Shown here piece by piece: positions 31,001 through 42,500 of a stretch of DNA of 64,000 bases; positions within the stretch are counted from its first letter, which is position 1, and each line of letters starts with the position of its first letter. A program made the position numbers and the translations under genes. Under the pieces are notes generated by a model. It was not told the DNA's origin. It did no database searches and was given only the letters and a program-made list of their open reading frames with translations. This stretch comes from Riptortus pedestris. Its lineage: Eukaryota > Arthropoda > Insecta > Hemiptera > Alydidae. Location: the NCBI GenBank assembly GCA_019009955.1, contig CM032230.1, positions 18,221,501 through 18,285,500 of the forward strand, in the 5' to 3' direction.

Positions 31001-33190
31001 GTCCGTCATGTGGGGACTGCACCAACCAAGCAGATTTCTCACGAGTTGGAATGAGCCACTGGCAATTTCATCTCATCTATTCTTTATTTCTCCTGTAGTT
31101 AGAAGGTATAAGATCTTTACTTTCTCAAACTAGTATGAAAAAAATATGAAATATAAATTACTCGCTTATATTCAAGTTATAGAAAAATGTATAGAACAGC
31201 GGAATGTATTTCCTTTAAAGAAAATCTGCTAAATCTACTGGCTCTTACATGAAGAGTAGGCAATCATCCATGTATAATAGAAATTCAAATATTATAAACA
31301 ATTTTATTTTCCAGGTGCAAATTAACACTCTATTATAAGCATGACCAGAACAGCAATGTGAATTTTGTATTCAAAGGAGCTGTTGTAAGGAACTCTGGTG
31401 AAAAACCTAAAATGGATATTTATAATCAAGTTGCTGCTGAGCAGCCGAAGAAAATAATGGTGACCAAACACACAAAGAACATGGGAAAATTCAGTTCAGT
31501 AACTGTATCAACAATAGATGAAGAAGAGGATGAAATAGAAGCTGTAAGTATGAGTGTAGAGCTTCTACTAAATTCATTTATTTAGTTAAGATTTACTTAA
31601 CAATAAAATAATAAAAGGGGCTTGGCTTAGCCATATGAGTTAAAACATTGGCTTTAATATCACATTGTAAACCTAGAGTAATGATTTCATTTCCCCCCTT
31701 GGGCGGTAGGAATTTATTTTGTGATAAAGTCATTAGATAAATCCTTAGTCCTACCCTGGCTAGAAAAGGATGGTAACCCATCTCAATTAGCCATCGAGGC
31801 AAAAAGTGGATGTTAATAAATAAAAAGAATATTGCAAAATATTGAGCCACTTGCTCAATAAACTTCAGCTTGTGCAAAATGTCACCATCATTAAAACTTC
31901 AAACTCTTCTTTACTGTTTTTATTGGCCCTATATGTTTCATGTCAAGTCTCCTTTTCAGGATCACAAATTATTCGCAATTGAACACAACTATATTAGTAT
32001 ATTATAGAGATAAGACCTCCTGACATGATAAAAACAAAATATATTTAAGGCCAGTTTAAAGAAAATATACAAATTTTAATTTGTTTAATTTAATTTTACT
32101 TAATTTGTAAAAAATAAACTTTCGCGCATGAAATTTATTGTAGCTTTCAGAAATGCTCTTTAGACTAATATTTGGATCAGTTTAAAAAAAATGATACACT
32201 TTACATTTTCACATATATGTTTTATATATAGATTTTCAATATAATTAATATAAATGTACTACATATTTTGTTTAACTTGACATTGTCATCAAGAGCTAGA
32301 GGCTGTCCCTTGATTATTTTTACTCACTGAACACTGACAGAAGCATATCTTCTCATATTACTATACCCTCAGAAATCCATGATATTGTCATTATTTATTA
32401 GCTAATCCGTAGCAGGATGGGACTCAGGATTTTTATTAGTGTTTTAATCTCTAAATAAATTCCTATTGCCCACATGGGAATTCAACAGATGACTCTAGGT
32501 TTTCCATGTTTACTAAGGCTAATGCCTTCTTCCAAATTTAAAATTATAACAGTGTTATCTGTTTTGACATTCCCTAAACCTATTTTGACTAATTTTGGTG
32601 TGATGCCTGTACATATGCATAGCTCCAAAACGACTTGTCTTAGAATATTGAAGTTTTAATTGTTGTACTGTCTCGTTGTGCACCTCTCCTTTTAATTGAA
32701 ATAGACTGAGGAGGATGGATTTAGATGGGGAGGGGAAAATTGTAAATTTCTTCATACGTATTAGAGATACAACAAAGTTCTTTAGGACCTTTTTTGTTTA
32801 TCATTAAAAGATCTATAAATTATGCTCCATGACATTTTTTGTGCTAATGTATTGGAAATGAGATATCGCATATCCCATTCAAATGAAGTAATTTTAAATG
32901 AAGTGCAACCAAACAATTTGTTTATTTTATTTAATAGGAGTACAATGAAGTCATATGGTGTCCCCATAAAATCGTCTTAATTTGTAATAAATGTATACAC
33001 TATTTAATGCATGGTAATTATTATAACTTTTCAGAGGGAAGTAGCTGATTCTTATGCAAATAATGCCAGAATAATAGAGAAGCAGCTAGAACGGAAGGGA
33101 ATGAATAAGAGGAAATTGGTTCTCCAGCAAACTCAAGCAGAAATAGATGCCAAGAGAAACAGAGTCAGGGGGACTCTTATTGATAAATAG
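27934..33190 (+). CDS. STEEP1: STING ER exit protein homologue (CXorf56 family), 4 exons, 220 aa
   Basis: The spliced product starts [20 protein letters not shown] and ends [15 protein letters not shown], collinear with vertebrate CXorf56/STEEP1 (222 aa). A probable metal site is formed by CxC (C31, C33) and CxxC (C91, C94). Other conserved blocks are [52 protein letters not shown] and [20 protein letters not shown], the last beginning a basic C-terminal helix. In vertebrates the protein supports STING exit from the ER through PI3P formation. Its conservation beyond STING signalling suggests a broader role. All introns are GT-AG and the total is 663 nt including stop. No canonical TATA box is seen upstream. 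Confidence 0.97.
28098..28325 (+). mobile_element. tRNA-derived SINE (family S), STEEP1 intron 1
   Basis: This is the best-preserved + copy: GGGGCTCAGGTTGGCCATGC, GAGTTAAAGCG (A-box region), GAGTTCGATTCTTGCCTGGG (B box), then the body with CCACCCTGGCTAGAAAAGGG. It ends in TAATAATAATAATAA, a 3' TAA simple repeat. Confidence 0.88.
28330..28912. other. No gene seen; AT-rich intronic sequence
   Basis: STEEP1 intron 1 between two oppositely oriented SINEs. No features are recognised. Confidence 0.5.
28913..29135 (-). mobile_element. tRNA-derived SINE (family S), reversed, STEEP1 intron 1
   Basis: TTAACTCCACTTTTTGCAAC, GGTTACCACCC, GGGAATCGAACTCTCCCC (reversed B box) and reversed A box near 29110-29130. 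Confidence 0.85.
29140..30040. other. No gene seen; rest of STEEP1 intron 1
   Basis: AT-rich with A runs at about 29508-29523 and a T run at about 29349. No recognised elements. Confidence 0.5.
30041..30197 (+). CDS. STEEP1: STEEP1 exon 2
   Basis: Residues 41-92 plus two bases. The acceptor is GTTGTAG and the donor AAAAA|GTAAGT. It encodes [14 protein letters not shown] to RQFRMKCK. Confidence 0.96.
30272..30427 (+). mobile_element. SINE family S, partial, STEEP1 intron 2
   Basis: GGGGCTCAGT, then a deletion of the pol III boxes, then GTGACGACCTCATTAAATAA, CCCACCCTGAATAGAAAAGG and ACAAAATGGGCGTTAA. Confidence 0.7.
30598..30797 (-). mobile_element. SINE family S, reversed, STEEP1 intron 2
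   Basis: TGTTAATGTCCACTTTGTG, GGTTACCACCCTTTTCTAGC, GAGGATCGAATTCACGACTC (reversed B box). Confidence 0.75.
31008..31228 (+). mobile_element. Short internally deleted H1 element, STEEP1 intron 2
   Basis: The 5' end is AAAGTCCGTCATGTGGGGAC with AAGCAGATTTCTCACGAG. The central ATAGAAAAATGTATAGAACA motif is present. The 3' end is CCTTTAAAGAAAATCTGCTA. The total is about 220 bp, without microsatellite and without the CGCTAGAGCG block. Confidence 0.55.
31315..31543 (+). CDS. STEEP1: STEEP1 exon 3
   Basis: Residues 93-169. The acceptor is TTTTCCAG and the donor GCT|GTAAGT. It carries the second half of the CxxC pair, the [13 protein letters not shown] segment and the acidic EEEDEIEA end. Confidence 0.96.
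31617..31832 (+). mobile_element. SINE family S, STEEP1 intron 3
   Basis: GGGGCTTGGCTTAGCCATAT, degenerate B box, CCTACCCTGGCTAGAAAAGG, and AAAAAGTGGATGTTAATAAA. Confidence 0.78.
32388..32528 (-). mobile_element. SINE family S, reversed and degenerate, STEEP1 intron 3
   Basis: GCAGGATGGGACTCAGGATT, AAATAAATTCCTATTGCCCA, ATGGGAATTCAACAGATGAC (eroded reversed B box). Confidence 0.6.
33035..33190 (+). CDS. STEEP1: STEEP1 exon 4 with stop
   Basis: Residues 170-220. The acceptor is CTTTTCAG. It encodes the [10 protein letters not shown] basic helix to LIDK and TAG. Confidence 0.97.
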   Translation, partial: REVADSYANNARIIEKQLERKGMNKRKLVLQQTQAEIDAKRNRVRGTLIDK

Positions 33191-33257
33191 GCCTTATAAT
33201 CTGTAAAATATGTGTATTTATTAAATTCTGTACATACATTTTATATATATTTGTATA

Positions 33258-33263
33258 AATAAA
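33258..33263 (+). terminator. Polyadenylation signal AATAAA of STEEP1
   Basis: AATAAA lies 68 bases after the STEEP1 stop, giving a short 3' UTR. A T-rich stretch follows within 40 bases. Confidence 0.65.
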
Positions 33264-34250
33264 TTATTTAAATTTATTTCAATGTTTCCCAACAAATACT
33301 TATGTATAGTAAGTACAATCTGAAAATGAGGAGCAAGAGCTACAATACAGTAATGACCTCAAGAAGTTTGATCTACATGATATTTCACTGTTAAGACTTT
33401 TTAAACACTATTCATAATTAGTTAATAGGTCGAGGAATTAATAATTACCTTTCCTCTTGATAATTTAAAAGCAGTTTTATTTCAAGACTTTTTTATTTAT
33501 ATATTTTAACTATTATAAATTGTTGTCATCTCAAAGTAGTCCACTTTTTTTGATTTTGAATGGTAGAATTTGTAAATTAATTTTATATCTAATCCAGAGA
33601 ATTGAATATTTATCCTTGGTGGCAATGAGCCATTGAGCAAAATAATGGTATCAGAGTTGCTTAGTATATGATTAGAATAAAAGCTAATTCCTATCTGTAA
33701 TTTTTATATTGTGCTATGGCAATTGTATGGTTTAGAAGCAAACATTTTTTTTTTTTTTTATGGACTAATCTAACTAAATGCTGGATCCTAACATAATTAT
33801 ATCTCAAATTTGTGCTTTGCTGACCATCTCCACAAAATTGTCGCTGTGTTTTTTTTTACTACATGGTTTTATTAGGGTTGTTTCAGCAATGGCACTTTTC
33901 ATTTGTGTGAACCGTGGTATAAAATTACCAATATTTCAAACTTTAGATTCAAGATTGAAACTTATCTTCTTTCATGTGATATATAAACTAAACAACAACA
34001 GAGCCCCAAGGCATAGAGGTAATGAGTCAAGTCGCGATCTAACAAAAGATTTGACATTCCTTTACATGGAGGAAGTGTGTGATACAATTTAAATATTATT
34101 TTGCATGCATTTGCATTGAAACAAAATGGTAAAATACTATCCAACATGGACCTTCATGCCCCTCACAATGGAGATAATTTATCAAATCCAATAAGCATCT
34201 GAATGATGGATTTAATGTGTGATCAATCACAGAGATTTGTTCGTCTCTAA
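33264..34250. other. No gene seen between STEEP1 and the 46-bp array
   Basis: AT-rich intergenic DNA with T runs near 33748 and 33850. A 104-codon open frame at 33778-34092 has no homology I recognise and no splice or promoter context. Confidence 0.5.
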
Positions 34251-34254
34251 ATGG

Positions 34255-34640
34255 CAGTAAAGGTGCGGTTCAGCATTAGAGCTTAGCACACCTCAGCATG
34301 GAGGTAAGGTGTGGTTCAGCAGTAGGGCTTAGCATACCTCAGCATGGAGGTAAGGTTTGGTCCAACAAGGGCTTAGCACACCTCAGCATAGAGGTAAGGT
34401 GTGGTTCAACAGATGAGCTTAGCACATCTCAGCATGGAGGTAAGGTGTCATCCAACAGATGAGCTTAGTATACCTCAGCATGAAGGTAAGGTTTGGTTCA
34501 GCAGTAGGGCTTAGCATACCTCAGCATAGAGGTAAGGTGTGGTTCAGCAGTAGGGCTTAGCACATCTCAGCATGGATGTAAGTTATGGTCCGACAGATGG
34601 GCTCAGCATGTAGTTAAGGTATGACCCAACAGGGCCTAGT
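34255..34640 (+). repeat. 46-bp minisatellite, about 8 copies, decaying
   Basis: The unit has GGTTCAGCAGTAGGGCTTAG, then a CAT-ACCTCAGCATGGAGG part and TAAGGTGT, at 44-46 bp spacing (CCTCAGC at 34291, 34337, 34381). Copies become less regular to about 34850. Confidence 0.85.
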
Positions 34641-34944
34641 AGCATAGTGGTAAATGAGATTCAATAGAGACACTTGCTTGCCTCTGAATGGAGTTGAGTT
34701 ATGATACAATGGAGGGGCTTTACAGGGCTCCAAAGTCAGTAAATGTAGGGCCCACACAAAGAACCTAGCACACCTCTGCATATAAATAAGGTGTGGCCCA
34801 CTTGGATACCTTAAGTGTGAGGTAAGGATCTGACAGATGCTTGTCTCTGCAAGAAAGGTTGGTCTTAAAACTCATACCTACCGAAATAATTCTATGTGAT
34901 CAACTGGATTAACTGGACTTTTTCAAGGTCATGTGGAGGAGTGG

Positions 34945-35110
34945 TTGTTTATTAAATTTTGTTTTGTGCTACTTTTGCTAATTGGAACCAGTTATTGCTA
35001 TTTTAGCCAGGAAAACGAACTATTGAAGTTGTGCTCATGACGCGATTTTCGAAAAATTTACGCAAATGTCCATCAATCCTATCTAGGAGATGACGACAAT
35101 GAGGATTTAC
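34945..35110 (-). mobile_element. SINE fragment and H1 3' block, both reversed
   Basis: 34945-35015 is a reversed SINE S fragment (TTTGTGCTACTTTTGCTAAT). From about 35018 follows the reversed H1 3' block (TATTGAAGTTGTGCTCATGA, CGCGATTTTCGAAAAATTT, CTAGGAGATGACGACAATGA), without the terminal palindrome. Confidence 0.55.
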
Positions 35111-35578
35111 ATCGATATTAGAAGATAGTCGCCAAAGGATGGACACATAATAAAAAATGCGGAAAGTAATGAAAAATGCTTATTTTGAAGATGAAGTACC
35201 TAAATTCAACCATTCCACTTTACATAGAGATGTAAGTAAAAAAAGCCAAAGTTTGTATCTCTATATGTAGTAGAAGCCAAAAGATTCATTAAGGAATGGT
35301 TCGAGTATTAATTAAACCAAGAAATATTTTCTGATAAATAGGGGGGGGCTTGTTGTTTGAGGATTAATGGATGATGTATTTGGAATGTTCAGCTTTGCGC
35401 TAATAAACCAAAAATGTTTAGATGGGTTTAAATTTATTTTAGGTAATTCTAAAAGTTTTCAGCCATGAAGACTTAATAAATTTCAAATGCTTCCTACTTT
35501 TTTTGTTGGCAATGCTGTTGTTTATTGAGGGAAGGTTAAAGTAGTTGAATTGGTTGTTTAGGTTGTAATCAGTATGGT

Positions 35579-35583
35579 GTGAT
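35579..35583 (+). promoter_or_regulatory. Possible initiator for COG1
   Basis: TCAGT lies 87-91 bases before the COG1 ATG, with no TATA box at -30. It is a weak call, since a five-base match is common by chance. Confidence 0.25.
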
Positions 35584-35669
35584 AACAGTCCTAGTCAATG
35601 TCTGATATTTGGAACAAAACTTAACTATATTCGTTTTACATACTCTTTTGGCAAGGATAATAATTAATA

Positions 35670-35806
35670 ATGCCGCATCTTCGCATTATCGATGCCGAAC
35701 CGGACAGACTCTTTGAGCAGTATTCAGTTTCCGAAGTAGAAAGTGTTTTACTTAACATTAACAATGAAATTGAGAGAAAAAAAGTGGAGTTGAGGACACT
35801 TGTGGG
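35670..35806 (+). CDS. COG1: COG1 exon 1
   Basis: Residues 1-45 plus two bases. It runs MPHLRIIDAEPDRLFEQ... to KKVELRTLV. The donor is GTGGG|GTAAAT. Confidence 0.93.
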
Positions 35807-38800
35807 GTAAATATCTAAACTTTTATTTACTCCATTTATTTTTAATATAGTGTCTTTTTTTTTAATTATTTGCCATTGCCATTTACACAGAAAGAAGCTC
35901 ACATTTAATGTTTGAACAGCCTATCTATCACCTACAAATAAATAAAACAAAGAAGAATTAGATTTCGAATCACTCTGTGATAACTTTAGTTGTTGATAGT
36001 TATTATCACAGGTATTTGTATGGTGCCATTTTTATACCAAATTAGGTTTGTCAACAGTAAAGATATCTGGCTTATTGTGTTGTACAATTCTATCCACAAT
36101 ACAATTATTGCTCCATGTCTATATATTTTACTTTCATATTTGTCCATTTATCTTTGAGAGATTTAGCGATAATAAAGGGTTTTTTCTCCATCAATTTGCA
36201 TTTTTCTGCCTGGGATTGACAATTGTCATGTTCAAACTTAGCTAATTTCATAGCCTCCTCTTACATGCTGAATAGACCCATATGTACTATTAAGGTCATT
36301 ATATAGGTACTGGGTAAGCTCATGATGAATGCATTAAGCAAGGGTTAAGTATTAAATATACTGAAATATAATTGTCTTAAAAATTAGTCAACAAGTAATT
36401 TATATAAAGTAAATTGCCTCTTTAAGTTTATTATAATTTATAAAGCATGTCATCCTATAATAAATCTAAGACTAATAACTATGCATGTCGATAAGTTAAA
36501 AGTGTTTATTATATATTTATAGCATTATTAAGATTGTTAACAAAATTAGTTTATTATGTATACCAAATTATCAAATTTATAAACTATACTGTACTCATTG
36601 AATTTGAGATAACCTTATAAAGAATACATTGTATGAGTTTGCTATTAAATAATATTTAAAGAAATTAATTCATTTAGAAAACCAAAAATATTTGGCATAT
36701 CCTATTATGTTTTTAAAATTAAATGAAAATAAATACATATCATTTCATAAGATACTGGAATGTCAGAGTTCATTTTGATTTTTATACTTCAATTTTTTTG
36801 TATTTCTCTTCAATTTGCTTTAAAAAAAAAAATACCTACATACAAATGAAGACCCTGTCATAATAGCACTGATGACATTATCTGCACATCATAATCCCTA
36901 TTTCTCCCGGTCTCTCTTTGTGGAGACATTTAAGCTGGAGATGAGATGGTTTGTGATAGAATAGCTTAAAGTTGAAATCACTGGTAGGAGTTAATGTAGT
37001 ATACTATAGTTGGCAATCTACACATTTTTTTCTTTAACTTGTATATTAATGAAGATTGTAACTTTTGCGTTTTCAGCCTTCAGACAAACCTCCTCCCCAC
37101 CTCCTTCTCTTGAAATTTTCATATTTCATGAAATATCATTTAGTATTTCATATTCAGCTTGGGAATATATATCACTAACCTCAAGCTGTAGTTAAAAATA
37201 GGTGCAGGTCCGATCCCCACCAAGGGAGAACATTAGTTCACGAGTTGGCTACCAGAGCGAGCTAGTGTCAATGCTTATCAGTGTGAGCACATATATCTGA
37301 CAGCCTCTCAGGATGACTAATGATTATGACTCTCTTAGATCTCGTCCACAGGCAGTCTCTAACAGCGTGGACTGGCCATAGACCCTCTGGGTACATGGTG
37401 CTTGTTATCTACTGGAAACAGCTCATTCCTGGTCCTCTTCTGTAAATCGAAATCCTGTCCTCGGGGGTTGTAAATCGAATTGATCACTCACTACATAAAA
37501 ACTCTGATCAAGAATCCCTATAGACTTTTTCATGGGCGGCTAAATTGAAGGAAAAGAAAATTTCATTTTCAGCTTAAACATAAATTCTTCCTTTATAGAA
37601 TTTTCACTATGGGAGGAATAGAAAAAGATAATTAATTATGAGTTTATATCATCTGTATGCCCTTTCAGCATGTAGGAAATCTGTTTAGTATTGACAATTC
37701 TGTTGGTAGTGGTTGTCTATCATTACAGGCTGATTGCCGATTTTGTAGGTTGATTTTGTATATACTCGTGGAACCAACCTGCTACTTAAATTTACTTAGT
37801 TTATGCAGATTCTGTTTAATGGACATTTTATGAGTTGGTCCATTGAAATAGGATATCCAAGCAAACAAAATACACATTTACCTATTCATTTGTAATTTTC
37901 ATTTAATTTCTGGTTATATAGAAATGCTTTTCTGTTCATTAGTACATTAATAAATATAGAAATGTATCGTTTGCGTCATGTTTCAGGGAGAGGTACCGTG
38001 ATTTGATAGAAACTGCAGACACGATAAGTGAAATGAAGACAATCTCTGAGCTGTTCATAAAGGAAGTTGAAGTGATGAATGTTGATATGGGTCAGCTAAA
38101 GCTGAACCACAGTCAATCCCTCAGGCCTCATCCACCCAAACAAAAGAAGTATTTTAATTACACATTAAATTTGATGTTTTGAATTATATTTGTTGTCCTT
38201 GAAATTGTATGAACAAAGTTCCTTTTATATAAATATCACACCCAATGATAAGGATTTATTCAATCAAGACTTGGGCACATCACCAATATTTGTTACAGAC
38301 CACTCAGGTGAAACTGCCGTGTGGTTAAGACCAGTTTAATTCCTTATAAAACTCACTTTCATGCTCTCTCCATAGGTAAAAAAGATTTAAGTCCATTCAA
38401 CAAGCCTTTATAATTCTAATAACATTACAGGTCAGCAACATATTCTGTATATGACAGCATTGCTGCTCAGATGAGCCTGCTCGTAGATCTCCCAGAGCTG
38501 ATCTGGAGTGCCATCAGCCTCAAAGACTATGTTCGCGCAGCACAGCTATACTTATTTGCAAGGCACATTAAGACAGGTAATTTCTGTTAAAACTACTCTG
38601 AATGATTATTCACTAACTAATTTGTTTGGCATTTGGTAAATTTTAGCCGGGAGTTATGTACCTGACAGGATGTATAAACTATCAAAGGAACAACATAAAG
38701 TAAAGCCAAAGAATAGTTTAGGTTCCGGAGTATGAAGAAACTAGTCTAAATCCTTCAAATCTTCATCCGGGAAACAGGTCATCCAGCTAGTGGTCCACCT

Positions 38801-39523
38801 ACTCTATATGTTCATATGTCTGTCAAGATCTGATGATTGGCAGCTGCTAATAACATTTAGCAGAATAAAGAACAATTGAAGGATTTGAAATGGAATAGAG
38901 TTTGTAGTGACCTGATTGGAGTGGAAGATGTAAAATAATAATTTCCTCAAATAAGACACATGGAACTTCAAGAAGGGAGTATAACCTACAACCAATGCTG
39001 GCCAAATTTAAAGAAATAATAATTTATTCAAAATGAAATAATTAAACAAATATTAATGTGTCTTTAAACTTGAGACTTCTTAAAATTATAAAAATTCTTA
39101 AAACTTATGTATAACTAGGTTTAAGGTACAAAAGTGTTATTTAACTTTGTGATTTGGGCTGTCCAGACTAGGCTTTAGTGATAGATTTTGCTCAGGTTGA
39201 CTGCTAGAGAGATTACAGACATGCCACTGGCCAGAGTCTTTCTTCTATAAATACTCGATATTTGACTGAATCTAAGTACCTACCTAATCCAGCTTAAATA
39301 CCCACGGTCAGCTAAAGAACAATCTGTCCTTTGGACTCAAAAGTTCAGAAAGTGTTCAAAATTACTCAAAAACTATGAGTTCAATTCATTTTCAAAGTGC
39401 TTAGTGCATCAACCTCAAGTGATATGAATGTTATTATTTAAATATAATACAGTCAAGTATAAATAAATATGGCAGGCTGCATGGGGGGACAACATGAAAT
39501 TGGATAAAACTAGTTAGTTTCTC

Positions 39524-39561
<38 letters not shown>

Positions 39562-42500
39562 CTTTTGACAAGTCATGAGTTAAATCTTCCAAATAAGCTT
39601 TAAGCTGGCATAGCTCAACATATAAAGTCTGAGAATAAGTGGAAGATTTAATGCAATCTCAGATACATTACAAGGTTATTAATTTTAACTACCCATCCAC
39701 CTAGCTAATACGGGTACAGTTAGCAGTTTCTTTAGAATAGGCTATTTCAGTCAATTAGCATTGTTGGAAGGGAGGGGATTATGTTCTGTTAGCATTGACA
39801 CCTTCTAAAAGGAGCGGAAATTTAAATCTCTTCTTACTTACTATCTCATGGTACACACCTTGGATGACCATGATCTCTTCCATCATCTTTAATCATTCAC
39901 TGCGTCTTGAACCCAGCTTTTTTCTATTCTAGGTCCTGAGCTTCTGCTAGTCCTCTCTCTGCTATAGTCTCACTGTTTCAGGGGGAATGGAAATGTTGTA
40001 CAGCCTGTCATATTCCATTCAACATATCCCATCCACACCAGTTTACTCTTAACAGCAGGACAACATCATAAAAATAAAAATCCACCCAGTTCCTGAAAGA
40101 TTGCCTTCTCTCCAGCATGTGTCTGTAGGGCCATTATATTTATCCAATTTTAGAATCGTCTACTTCAGGTGCAGTCCTTGATTGTTATGAATCATAACTG
40201 CTGTATAATGTGGTCATTAGGAGCTGTCTCAAGCCAAAATTATTTTTCTCTGAAGAAGCCGGGTTTGAAATTGGAGAAATATAGTAGGTTGCATCCTTGC
40301 TGGACCCTGGTAGAATTAAGGACATATTAAGGAGAACCGGAATGAGTTCTCATTGAAAAATTGCGAAACAATATACAAACCCATTAGTTCTGTAGTTAGG
40401 GCTCCAAATATCTTTATCTTGCCTCGGCCGTCATTTATCAGAACGGCTCTTCTGTTTTCCTTGTTGAAAGTCTATACTGGGCAATAAATTCCATGTTGAA
40501 TAAAATATATTTTTTATTTAATAGGTATAATAAAGCATTTAATTTCTTAATGAGCTGGAAATACTCTATAAATGATTTTTTTTTCTTGTAGGATTTTCTG
40601 TTGACAAAAATTTATCAGAATTTGCTGATCGCCTGCCTGTCCTCGAACAGCAGTGGAATGCTTTATCTCATTTCCCCAAAACAATATTGAATGCTGCTGA
40701 GCAGGATTTAAAATCTTTAGCTGTGACTTCTGAGGTACATTACTTTATTTTCGTACTTGAACATATAATATTCATTCATAATTTGTAGGAATAATTTTGT
40801 GACAAGTTGGAAGTATACACTGGTAGGACTCTGGGTCCTAGGTATAGAGAGCTCAGTAGTAATTTTTTAAGGAAAATTCTGCCGAAAGAATTAGAATACA
40901 TAAGAACTTCTCTATTATGAAATTGATGAGAACATTTTTCATTCAAATTTTCTGTTTATTTTTCAGGAAGCTTGCACTTGCCTCTGCGCGATGGCATTAC
41001 TTGATAACAAAGAGCTAACAACGAGGCTGCTCTCTCTGAGAATGGAGACAGTAGAGAATTCATTGCAGAACGATGGAAATGTCAAATCAAGAATTATCGA
41101 CAGCTACAACGCTATTGTCAAGTCTCTTTCCATAGTTTGGGATTGCCTTGCCAGTAAGCAGCAATTCCTATCCTATTTTTATGCTCCTAATCTCTTATAT
41201 TCCAATATTTTGTTCCCATCAGGAATTATTTATTTCATTCTTCATAAAATAAAATAAAAAAATTGTTGTGTACACCATGTGGATTCTTTGTACTTCTATT
41301 AAATTAAATAAACACAATGTATTACTGTATAATGTTGAGAGATTGATATGGCAGAATTATTCAGCACTTCAGGAAAAGAAAGATGTCTTCCTGCATTAAA
41401 TCTTTATTTTCAACACCTGAATACAGTAGGTTGACAGGACCATGTTAGCTACCCTTTTAATTCTTTTTTAGTGACATTCTTGTAGTTTTTGGTTTCTTTT
41501 CCTTTTTTATTAAAGACCTGAAGATGCCACTTGTGTGTTGAAACCGTTCTTAAAAATAAATATTTAATACAATGTGAATGTCATAGATCGATTTATTTAT
41601 CAATCTAACAGTAGTATCTATTTCTCAACTACACTCTCACTAATGTTATATTATTTATTAACGTCCACTTTTTGCCACTATGTATACTTGGGTCGGGTTA
41701 TCTATAGGTTACCATCCTTTCTTTTCTAGCCATGGTGAAAATTGAACTCGACACTCTTGAGTTACCATGTGAGGTTTCGGTTTAACTCACATGGCTAACC
41801 ATTTTATTATTTGGATAATTGTGTTGTCGTTTTATCTTCAGAAAACATTTGCTAACACATGAGCTGATCAAAGTTTCCAAAAGTCTATTTTCATTTAATA
41901 AAACCATTTGTCCTTTGTTCCTATGTTTATATAATCTGAGATATATTGATTTCATTGGCATGAAGTTAAAAAAGAAATTGATAGTCTTTACTGTGGTTAG
42001 TAAATAATTAGATATTCATTTATAAACTAACTGAATTATATAGCATTCACCAATTGATGGTATTGTTTTATATAGATGAGAATTATGCGAAGGAGCTGTT
42101 TTGGAAGAGGCTTCCCCAGATTGCAGATGCACAAAGTCCACCGGTGATTAAACTCATTGAGAAGGGGATTAGACTCAAGTATCTACCTCCAATCATAACT
42201 CAGTTCAGGTATTTATCTCTACGTTGTAATAATAACTATCTTAAATATTTATATAATCCATTGCTGTATAATTCATTGTAGAGCTTCATCGTTATTCTCT
42301 CCTGATTCATTCAACTTCAACGACATCCCTCCTAAGGTTAGCCAGTGGTTGGAAAAAGTAAAGACGTTAGTAGCGAAGAAAGGGAGAGCTCTCCTCATGA
42401 ATATTGCATCCCTGCATTCGCTCGAACCTCTTACCAATGTACAGATAGTAAGTAGAATTTGTTCCCATATTCTTAATTGATTACTTGTTAATAGGCGGCA

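Noticed and set aside
33778..34147. Hydrophobic 104-codon open frame as a gene
   Set aside because: AT-rich, overlapping frames on both strands, no recognised domain, no promoter or splice support.
27934..35670. STEEP1 and COG1 as one operon or functional cluster
   Set aside because: Each has its own 5' region, there is a poly(A) signal after STEEP1 and 2.5 kb between them, and the known roles share only the secretory pathway.
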